NCBI GenBank assembly: GCA_019419625.1
Contig: DXZO01000035.1
Location: 1-8,839 of the forward strand
Reading direction: 5' to 3'
DNA length: 8,839 nucleotides
DNA from: Collinsella sp.
GTDB lineage: Bacteria; Actinomycetota; Coriobacteriia; Coriobacteriales; Coriobacteriaceae
A program made the position numbers and the translations under genes. Of the stretch, positions 1 to 4,884 are shown in pieces; position 1 is the stretch's first letter, and the number at the start of each line of letters is the position of its first letter. The notes below the pieces were generated by a model. It was not told the DNA's origin. It did not search any database and saw only the letters and a program-made list of their open reading frames with translations.

Positions 1-251
1 TCGTGCCGGTCACCGTCTGCTGGGTCGACGGTCGTTGCTTTACGATTGACGAGATTGTCTCGACCACTGGGTTTGGCCTGACGGTTCACGGCATTCGTAC
101 GGCAACGTATAAGGTTCGTTTTGGCGGACATGCGACCGAACTGTATCTGGAAGAACAGGCACGCGAGCGACCGGATGGCTCGCAGACTCATCTGATGCGT
201 TGGTGGGTGTGGGCGTTCGACCGAACACTCGAGAGCGAGCGCCGCAGGTAA
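1..251 (+). CDS. 3' end of an unassigned protein gene (partial)
   Basis: An open frame runs in from the left edge and stops with TAA at 249-251. A GTG at position 3 could be a start, but no ribosome binding site can be checked because the sequence begins there, so I treat it as the C-terminal part of a longer protein. About 82 residues are visible. The segment is beta-rich in character, with alternating hydrophobic residues (VTVCWVDGRCF, YKVRFGG, TELYLEE), then a tryptophan-rich stretch (MRWWVWAFDRT) and a basic tail (ESERRR). There is no signal peptide, membrane segment or known catalytic motif. I do not recognise the family. It lies on the same strand as the next gene, 80 bases upstream of it. 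Confidence 0.5.
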   Translation, partial: VPVTVCWVDGRCFTIDEIVSTTGFGLTVHGIRTATYKVRFGGHATELYLEEQARERPDGSQTHLMRWWVWAFDRTLESERRR

Positions 252-269
252 GAACGCGTGGCGTTCGGG

Positions 270-275
270 TACAAT
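270..275 (+). promoter_or_regulatory. candidate -10 box for the Bax-inhibitor-type gene
   Basis: TACAAT preceded by GGG (GGGTACAATGG) sits 56 bases upstream of the ATG at 332, which would give a leader of about 50 bases. No good -35 hexamer is seen at 16-18 bases, so the call rests on the -10 box and on similar GGGTAnnAT strings before two other plus-strand genes here. Confidence 0.35.
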
Positions 276-331
276 GGCAGGAAACTTGTCAGCTACGGCG
301 CCGTCGCGGTGCTTTTTGAAAGGACGAAATT

Positions 332-1027
332 ATGAACGATATCCAGGGCTATCAGAATGGCCCCATCGAGACCGGCGCAAGCCGTGCCAAGGAGATGTCG
401 CCGCGCGCGTACAACCTTGTCATGTCTGCTCTCATCTTTTTGGGCTTTTGCGCCATGGGCGCCGGTGCTTACTTTACGAGCACCATGTCGTTTGCGCGCA
501 TGATGATGAGCGGCGCCGCTTTGCCGCTGGTCTTTGGCTCATTTATTTTGACCATCGTCGGCATGGTCATGATGTCGGCTGCTGCCAGCAAACAGTCCGT
601 GGGCCTGTCACTCGTGGGCTACGTGGTCTTTGCGAGCACCTTTGGCCTGACGGCGTCGTTTGGTCTTGCCAACTACGACCTGCCTACCATTAACACCGCC
701 TTTATCGCCACGGCCGCCATCACCTTTGTCTTTGGTGCGCTGGGCGTGACCTTCCCCAAGTTCTTCCAGCGTGTGTATGGCATTGGTTTTGGCATCCTGT
801 TTGCCACGATTCTGGTCGAGATCGTGCTGATGTTCATGGGCGTTTCGCAGTCCATCACCGACCTGATCGTGATCGTGGTGTTCGCCGGCTTCATCGGCTA
901 CGACACCTATGTGGCAACGACGGTGCCGCCCACGCTGCCCAACGCCGTGCTCATGGCATCCAACCTGTTCGTGGACATCATCAACGTGTTCCTGCGCATT
1001 CTGAACATCCTCGGCCGTCGCGATTAA
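332..1027 (+). CDS. Bax inhibitor-1 / YccA-YetJ family membrane protein
   Basis: The 231-residue protein belongs to the Bax inhibitor-1 (TMBIM) family of inner-membrane proteins. Characterised bacterial members such as B. subtilis YetJ are pH-sensitive calcium leak channels. Seven hydrophobic segments are visible, at about residues 27-47, 63-83, 89-110, 119-140, 146-170, 177-195 and 205-226. The family-typical end is present: GFIGYDTY at 187-193, then NLFVDIINVFLRIL in the last helix and a basic tail GRRD. Asp191 and Asp215 are 24 residues apart, the same spacing as the sensor pair Asp171/Asp195 of YetJ, so the di-aspartyl site appears intact. The N-terminal 25 residues are polar and cytosolic. 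The start is set by GAAAGGA at 318-324, eight bases before the ATG. A UUCG-loop terminator follows, so the gene looks monocistronic. Family assignment is firm; the physiological role is unknown. Confidence 0.9.
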   Translation: MNDIQGYQNGPIETGASRAKEMSPRAYNLVMSALIFLGFCAMGAGAYFTSTMSFARMMMSGAALPLVFGSFILTIVGMVMMSAAASKQSVGLSLVGYVVFASTFGLTASFGLANYDLPTINTAFIATAAITFVFGALGVTFPKFFQRVYGIGFGILFATILVEIVLMFMGVSQSITDLIVIVVFAGFIGYDTYVATTVPPTLPNAVLMASNLFVDIINVFLRILNILGRRD

Positions 1028-1073
1028 AGCGCGGCATTGCGATGCTTCCTGCCGGACACGGTAAAACGATGCG

Positions 1074-1102
1074 AAAGGCGGTCCTTCGGGGCCGTCTTTT
1101 TT
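1074..1102 (+). terminator. rho-independent terminator after the Bax-inhibitor-type gene
   Basis: An 11-pair stem (two G-U pairs) is closed by a C(TTCG)G tetraloop at 1084-1089 and runs into six T at 1097-1102. It begins 46 bases after the stop at 1027 and ends before the next gene's presumed promoter. Confidence 0.85.
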
Positions 1103-1115
1103 GTGCGCGGCGGGG

Positions 1116-1121
1116 TATCAT
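1116..1121 (+). promoter_or_regulatory. candidate -10 box for the PARG-type gene
   Basis: TATCAT preceded by GGGG lies 14 bases after the upstream terminator and 46 bases before the ATG at 1168. No convincing -35 hexamer is seen. The placement between terminator and gene is the main support. Confidence 0.35.
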
Positions 1122-1167
1122 GGATGAGAAAAGCCGATAGCGGCAGCGACAGGAAAGGTGACCACTT

Positions 1168-2301
1168 ATGGCAGACGTCGACAACAGGAACCGTAACCGC
1201 AGGTCCAACCGAGCGGGTCAGCCCAATCCCAAGCGCGAGGCCCGTGCCAAGGCCGCCGAGCGCCATGTGATGACTGTGTCCGAGACCTGCGCCAAGGATA
1301 TCGAGCGTTCGCTTGCCGGTGTTCGCGAGTTTGACGGCATGCCCACCGGCTTTGTCGCGGCGATGAAGGCCAAGGTTCAGACTGCTGTGGCCCCCGAAGA
1401 GCAGGTCGCCGAGGACGTCGAGAACGCGGAGACTGCCGAGGTCGAGGCAGCGCCCGAGACCGAGGCGGCGCCCGAGCCCGTCGAGGAGCCTGCCGAGGAA
1501 ATCGCCGAAGCTGAGTCCGCGCCTGCTGAGGAGCCCGCTCCGGTCCTGCCCGAGGTCACTGTGCTTGATGCCTCCGCCACGCAGGCAATCCTCGATAACG
1601 GTCGCGGCTATGCGCAGTTCTGCGACATGGCCGTGCTCGCCTTTGCCTCGTTTACCAATCCGGGCGGTGGATATATTCAGGGTTATCTGGGCCAGGAGGC
1701 CACGCTGTGCGCCGATTCGTATCTGTACAACGTCCTCGATAAGCAGCGTAAATGGTACGGTGAGAACCGTCGCCGCAACATCAACTGTGAGCTGTACCGC
1801 AACCGTGCGCTGGTGGTGCCCGCGGTGCGCTTCGAGCGCAAGCATGTGCACGCCTATGCCGACGTGATCGTCGCCGCTGCACCCAACGCCAAGCGTGCTC
1901 GCCAGGAGTACCGCGTGAGCGACGATGCCTTGCTTGACGCCCTGCGCGACCGCATTCGCTTTGTGCTTGCTATCTGCGATGAGCTTGGCCGCGAGAAGCT
2001 CGTAGTGGGTGCTTGGGGCTGCGAGAACAACGGCTTTGACGCAGAGGCCGTGGCCGAGCTCTTCCGCAAGGAGCTCGCATCGGGCGACTTCAAGGTCAAG
2101 CAGGTCTTCTTTGCCGTGCCCTCTACGCGCTGGGACGAGGACTTCGCCAAATTCGAGCACGTGCTGGCAAACTTCCCCGAGCGAAACGAGGAGTCCTATG
2201 CTCAGGTTGCCGCCCGCGCCGCAGCCGCCCGTGCCGCCGAGCAGGCTCAGGCCGCTGCCGAGGATGACGAGGATGACGACGACTGGCGCAAGTACCTGTA
2301 A
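1168..2301 (+). CDS. divergent microbial PARG-type macrodomain protein (TIGR02452-like)
   Basis: The 377-residue protein carries a microbial-type poly(ADP-ribose) glycohydrolase domain; enzymes of this fold cleave ADP-ribose from proteins. The N-terminus (1-33) is basic. A helix with the family-like SETCAKDIE string lies at about 35-72, an Ala/Glu/Pro-rich acidic insert at 75-129, and the core at 130-320. The core shows AFASFTNPGGG (158-168), the GGG-x6-8-QE signature (Gly166-168, Gln176, Glu177), CADSYLYNVL (181-190) and VVGAWGC (279-285). The family signature normally reads QEE, with the second Glu catalytic; here that position is Ala178 (GCC at 1699-1701). The usual Gly-Val-Phe after GAWGC is Glu-Asn-Asn. 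It may therefore bind ADP-ribose without hydrolysing it, or use Glu177. The C-terminus is an Ala-rich helix and an acidic tail (EDDEDDDD, 365-372). AGGAAAGG at 1151-1158 precedes the ATG. It is flanked by terminators, so probably expressed alone. Family fairly sure; activity unknown. Confidence 0.82.
   Translation: MADVDNRNRNRRSNRAGQPNPKREARAKAAERHVMTVSETCAKDIERSLAGVREFDGMPTGFVAAMKAKVQTAVAPEEQVAEDVENAETAEVEAAPETEAAPEPVEEPAEEIAEAESAPAEEPAPVLPEVTVLDASATQAILDNGRGYAQFCDMAVLAFASFTNPGGGYIQGYLGQEATLCADSYLYNVLDKQRKWYGENRRRNINCELYRNRALVVPAVRFERKHVHAYADVIVAAAPNAKRARQEYRVSDDALLDALRDRIRFVLAICDELGREKLVVGAWGCENNGFDAEAVAELFRKELASGDFKVKQVFFAVPSTRWDEDFAKFEHVLANFPERNEESYAQVAARAAAARAAEQAQAAAEDDEDDDDWRKYL
1390..1554 (+). 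other. low-complexity acidic linker inside the PARG-type gene
   Basis: Codons 75-129 encode about 55 residues made almost only of Ala, Glu, Pro and Val, with repeated short units such as EAAPE and EEPAE. It lies between the N-terminal helix and the macrodomain core, where family members as I recall them have only a short connection. It is probably a disordered, highly charged spacer. Confidence 0.7.
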
Positions 2302-2326
2302 ACGGTGCTCGTGATGCGATATACCG

Positions 2327-2361
2327 AGCCGACGGGAGAGGCTGCTCCTGTCGGCTTTTTA
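2327..2361 (+). terminator. rho-independent terminator after the PARG-type gene
   Basis: An 11-pair stem with one G-U pair (arms 2328-2338 and 2345-2355, outer A-T pair at 2327/2356) encloses a six-base loop and leads into TTTTT at 2356-2360. It starts 26 bases after the stop. It lies entirely upstream of the next gene's ribosome binding site, which supports the internal ATG at 2380 for that gene. Confidence 0.9.
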
Positions 2362-2379
2362 TTGAGTGGGGAGCTTACG

Positions 2380-3039
2380 ATGAAAAACGTTCTGTGCTTT
2401 GGTGACAGCAACACCTATGGTTACGATCCGGCGGGCATGCGCGACGGTACCGCGGTGCGCTATGCGCAGGATGTGCGCTGGTGTGGCGTGGTCCAACGTG
2501 ACTTAGGCGAGGGCTGGCATGTAATTGAAGAAGGCCTCAACGGCCGCACGACGGTACGCGACGACATGTGCCATCTGGACACTAACCTCAACGGCATTCG
2601 CGCGCTTCCGATGCTGCTCGAGGCTCATAAGCCGCTGGACGCCATTGTGATCATGCTGGGCACCAACGACTGTAAGACGGTCTTTAACGTGACAGCTTCC
2701 GATATCGCCCGTGGCGCCATGGCGCTGATTCGCGCCGTCTGCGCGTTTCCGTGGACCGACGCTGCGCCTTGCCCGCGCATCCTGCTGATGGCTCCTATCA
2801 AGATCAAGCCGCAGATCGCCGATGTATATATGACCGATTTTGACGAGCGTTCCGTCGAGGCATCTGAACATTTTGGCGAGTACTATGCGCACGTGGCCGA
2901 GCAGTTTGGCTGCGACTTTTTGAATGCCGCCGAGTTTGCCGAGCCGGGCGATATCGACTATCTGCATATGATGCCCGAAAGCCACGAGAGCTTGGGACAT
3001 GCCGTGGCAGCCAAGCTCCAAGAGATGCTCGGTGAGTAG
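2380..3039 (+). CDS. SGNH-family arylesterase / acyltransferase
   Basis: The 219-residue cytosolic protein is an SGNH (GDSL-type) hydrolase that very likely cleaves small acyl esters. It closely resembles the Mycobacterium smegmatis arylesterase/acyltransferase (MsAcT) in motif order and text. Block I is FGDSNTYG with nucleophile Ser10; the DVRWCGV stretch (31-37) and VIEEGLNGRTT (48-58) carry the block II Gly52; block III is MLGTND with Asn96; block V is DYLH with Asp193 and His196. The catalytic triad is complete and the length is normal. There is no signal peptide. The frame stays open upstream to a GTG at 2305, but that would run through the preceding terminator. GGGGAG at 2368-2373, six bases before ATG 2380, marks the true start. 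It is followed by a hairpin with four T. Substrate unknown; acyl transfer to alcohols is possible, since MsAcT does this. Confidence 0.88.
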   Translation: MKNVLCFGDSNTYGYDPAGMRDGTAVRYAQDVRWCGVVQRDLGEGWHVIEEGLNGRTTVRDDMCHLDTNLNGIRALPMLLEAHKPLDAIVIMLGTNDCKTVFNVTASDIARGAMALIRAVCAFPWTDAAPCPRILLMAPIKIKPQIADVYMTDFDERSVEASEHFGEYYAHVAEQFGCDFLNAAEFAEPGDIDYLHMMPESHESLGHAVAAKLQEMLGE

Positions 3040-3051
3040 CGCGACCCCAAG

Positions 3052-3088
3052 CCACCGCAAAGGGGACAGGCACCTTTGTGGTGGTTTT
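3052..3088 (+). terminator. terminator-like hairpin after the SGNH gene, possible dispersed repeat
   Basis: Two 12-base arms (3052-3063 and 3073-3084) pair fully with one G-U pair around a nine-base loop, followed by TTTT at 3085-3088. It begins 12 bases after the SGNH stop, so it can end that transcript. The stem is nearly symmetrical (CCACCGCAAAGG / CCTTTGTGGTGG), which also suits a palindromic intergenic repeat. Confidence 0.75.
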
Positions 3089-3118
3089 GCCCGGGTAAAT
3101 GAACGGATTGGCTGCCAT

Positions 3119-3730
3119 ATGGGCATGGACGAGCTCATCGACCTCTTTGCCGAGGGCGATGAGCTCGTCTCCAATACCGCTTTTGAGGATTTGGATCTTG
3201 CCTACGACGTGGCGAACGGCGCGACCTTCGATGGCGTTGTGTTCCGATCTTGCGAGTTCGATAGCGTTGACTGGAGCGGCTCGACGTTTCGCGACGTGGT
3301 GTTTCGCGGTTGCCGCTTTATCCGCTGCAACATGGAAGGCTGCTGGCTCAGCCGCTGCGACTTCGTTGACTGCTCGGCACCGGGACTCAACTTGCTCAAG
3401 GCGCGCCTGTCGAGCGTGTCGTTTGGATCGTGCGATTTGAGCTATGCGAACCTTTCGGAGGGACGCATTGGCCCTATGACAGCATGCGATACACGTCTGA
3501 GAGAGGCTGCGTTTCAGGGTGCCAAGCTGGGTCAGATACGCCTGGATGGCTGTGACCTGACGCGTATGGATGTGTTTAAGACGTCGCTTTCCGGCGTGGA
3601 TGTATCGCGTTGTACATTCGCGGCGCCCGTTGTTTCGGGCGATTACCATGAGCTGCGTGGCCTGACGGTCAATGCCGAGCAGGCGCTGGCACTCTCGGGC
3701 CTGCTCGGCATCCAGCTCGCCGACGAATAG
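3119..3730 (+). CDS. pentapeptide-repeat protein
   Basis: This 203-residue protein is built of pentapeptide repeats, which fold into a right-handed four-sided beta-helix. The central hydrophobic position recurs every five residues without a break from Phe22 to Phe167, giving 30 repeats or about 7.5 coils. The register holds F, L, M, W, I or V except Ala at 32, 87 and 122. A short acidic N-terminal helix (MDELIDLFAEGDEL) precedes the coil. A C-terminal cap (ELRGLTVNAEQALALSGLLGIQL, here split as ELRGLTVNAEQ and ALALSGLLGIQL) is of the kind seen in Firmicute pentapeptide proteins. Ten cysteines are present, six of them on one face at 20-residue spacing. No catalytic motif, signal or membrane segment is seen. 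Upstream in-frame starts lie only inside the SGNH gene, so ATG 3119 (or 3125) is chosen although no clear ribosome binding site precedes it. Function is unknown; some relatives (Qnr, MfpA) mimic DNA and bind gyrase, but nothing here proves that. Confidence 0.85.
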   Translation: MGMDELIDLFAEGDELVSNTAFEDLDLAYDVANGATFDGVVFRSCEFDSVDWSGSTFRDVVFRGCRFIRCNMEGCWLSRCDFVDCSAPGLNLLKARLSSVSFGSCDLSYANLSEGRIGPMTACDTRLREAAFQGAKLGQIRLDGCDLTRMDVFKTSLSGVDVSRCTFAAPVVSGDYHELRGLTVNAEQALALSGLLGIQLADE

Positions 3731-3766
3731 GCGCCCCGGTCCTTTGCTCGACCGCTATCTAAAATC

Positions 3767-3833
3767 AAACCGTCGCAACATCCGATGATTTTTCGCGTTT
3801 GCACGATTTTCATCGAATGTTGCGACGGTTTTT
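3767..3833. terminator. long bidirectional terminator-like inverted repeat
   Basis: Two 22-base arms (3767-3788 and 3810-3831) pair with a single mismatch around a 21-base loop. The plus strand ends in TTTTT (3829-3833). The minus strand ends in TTTGATTTT, a weaker T-run. It lies between the convergent pentapeptide gene and thiD and could stop both transcripts. Confidence 0.8.
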
Positions 3834-3841
3834 GGTGCAAG

Positions 3842-3868
3842 GTAGCCTGTCTTTTTTTGGCAGGTTAC
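3842..3868. terminator. small hairpin just downstream of thiD
   Basis: Arms GTAGCCTG (3842-3849) and CAGGTTAC (3861-3868) pair with one wobble around an 11-base loop that contains seven T on the plus strand. It begins eight bases past the thiD stop on the minus strand. It has no T-run after it on that strand, so it is a weak terminator or a 3'-end stabiliser at most. Confidence 0.35.
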
Positions 3869-3875
3869 TGGCTAT

Positions 3876-4706
3876 TTAGTACTGCCACATGTGGTTGACA
3901 GGGCCGGAGCCTTTGCCCATGTCAAAGCCGGCGGCGAGAGCGCCCGTTAGGTAGGCCTTGCCGGCGTTGACGGCGTCGGCAAGATCCATGCCCTGCGCCA
4001 ATGCGCAGGCGATGGCGGATGAAAGCGTGCAGCCGGTGCCATGCGTGTTGCCGGTCTCGATGCGCTTGTGGCGGAACCACGTGGTGAGCGGATCGCCCAG
4101 ATGGTTGCCCTCGTCATCGAGTGGCGCGGGTTCGGCCAATACATCGTTGGCCTCGTTGACAAGATGCCCACCCTTAACGAGGGATGCGCAACCAAAGCGG
4201 CGGGTGAGGAGCATGGCAGCATTTTGCTGTGTGCGCTCGGAGTCGACCTCGTAGTCGAGCAGGGCCATGGCCTCGGGAATATTGGGCGTGATGACGGTTG
4301 CTAGTGGGAACAGGCGGCGGGCGAGCGCCTCGGCGGCATCTTCGGCAATCAGCCGTGCGCCCGAGGTGGCTACCATGACGGGGTCGACGACCACGTTCGT
4401 TGCGTTCCAGGCGCTCAGGCGGTCGGCGATAACCTCGATAATCTCGGCAGAGGAAACCATGCCGATCTTGACGGCGCTGGGGCGGATATCGTCAAATACG
4501 GCGTCGATCTGCGCAGCGACGATATCAGGGGAGATATTCTGCACGGCGGTGACACCGAGCGTGTTTTGTGCGGTGATGGCGGTGATGGCCGTCTCGGCAT
4601 ACAGGCGGTGCGCCGTGATGGTCTTGATGTCGGCCTGAATGCCGGCGCCACCGCTGGAATCGGATCCTGCGATGGATAGAACGGCAGGTACCTTACTGCG
4701 ATCCAT
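3876..4706 (-). CDS. thiD: hydroxymethylpyrimidine/phosphomethylpyrimidine kinase
   Basis: ThiD phosphorylates HMP and HMP-P to HMP-PP, the pyrimidine half of thiamin, using ATP in the cytosol. The 276-residue length is normal for a stand-alone ThiD. Family motifs in order are the substrate-binding start LSIAGSDSSGGAGIQADIKT (10-29), VKIGMV (79-84), VVDPVMVATSGARL (106-119), TPNIPEA (140-146), LVKGGH (176-181) and the anion-hole loop NTHGTGCTLSSAIA (220-233). Cys226 sits at the catalytic position of the GTGC motif. A ribosome binding site AAGGGAG lies just before the ATG (4712-4718 on the plus strand). It follows thiC on the same strand after 178 bases, so it may be co-transcribed under the thiC riboswitch, but a TATAAT box in the gap (4753-4758) could give it separate expression. 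No thiE or thiM domain is fused. I am confident of the assignment. Confidence 0.96.
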   Translation of the reverse strand: MDRSKVPAVLSIAGSDSSGGAGIQADIKTITAHRLYAETAITAITAQNTLGVTAVQNISPDIVAAQIDAVFDDIRPSAVKIGMVSSAEIIEVIADRLSAWNATNVVVDPVMVATSGARLIAEDAAEALARRLFPLATVITPNIPEAMALLDYEVDSERTQQNAAMLLTRRFGCASLVKGGHLVNEANDVLAEPAPLDDEGNHLGDPLTTWFRHKRIETGNTHGTGCTLSSAIACALAQGMDLADAVNAGKAYLTGALAAGFDMGKGSGPVNHMWQY

Positions 4707-4752
4707 GTTTGCTCCCTTGTTCGGTCGGAATCAAATGGGTCTTTAAGCCAGC

Positions 4753-4758
4753 ATTATA
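4753..4758 (-). promoter_or_regulatory. candidate -10 box (TATAAT) for thiD
   Basis: A perfect TATAAT on the minus strand lies 46 bases upstream of the thiD ATG. No matching -35 is found at 16-18 bases; a TCGACA is 21 bases away, inside the GC-rich hairpin. It is suggestive only. Confidence 0.35.
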
Positions 4759-4763
4759 AAGAT

Positions 4764-4793
4764 GCCCGGGCCGACTCTATGTCGAACCCGGGC
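4764..4793 (-). terminator. GC-rich hairpin in the thiC-thiD gap
   Basis: Seven-base arms GCCCGGG (4764-4770) and CCCGGGC (4787-4793) pair perfectly, with an inner CGAC/GTCG pair (4772-4775 and 4781-4784). On the minus strand only CATCTTTAT follows, so it is a weak terminator or an RNA processing or stability element between thiC and thiD. Confidence 0.5.
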
Positions 4794-4811
4794 GGGCGAT
4801 GCAATCTTTAC

Positions 4812-4849
4812 GCAAATGTAAGCAAATGTTCACACGTCAACAATTGACG
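4812..4849. repeat. small direct repeat and palindrome downstream of thiC
   Basis: GCAAATGT occurs twice, at 4812-4819 and 4822-4829, exactly 10 bases apart. Next to it CGTCAA-CAA-TTGACG (4835-4849) is a six-base inverted repeat with a three-base centre. The stretch is AT-richer than its surroundings and lies upstream of the thiD -10 candidate, so it could hold protein-binding sites. Confidence 0.35.
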
Positions 4850-4884
4850 AACACCATGTTACCGATTGTGGCTCCGGTGACGAG

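Noticed and set aside
1024..2160. 378-codon open frame on the minus strand
   Set aside because: It is antisense to the PARG-type gene and follows its third-position GC bias. The translation is low-complexity (Gly/Leu/His-rich) without family features, while the plus-strand protein has clear motifs and a ribosome binding site.
2305..2379. Upstream GTG start for the SGNH hydrolase
   Set aside because: The extension would translate through the previous gene's terminator, has no ribosome binding site, and precedes the usual family N-terminus MKNVLCFGDS.
1168..3039. A two-gene ADP-ribose system of the PARG-type protein and the SGNH esterase (for example acting on O-acyl-ADP-ribose)
   Set aside because: A strong terminator separates the two genes and nothing in the esterase points to ADP-ribose; adjacency alone is not enough.
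2804..3649. 281-codon minus-strand frame opposite the SGNH and pentapeptide genes
   Set aside because: It crosses an intergenic terminator-like hairpin and is antisense to two genes with clear repeats and motifs. No recognisable protein features.
3052..3833. CRISPR or mobile-element interpretation of the palindromes
   Set aside because: The hairpins are single, unrelated in sequence, have no direct-repeat spacing, and no transposase, integrase or target duplication is seen nearby.
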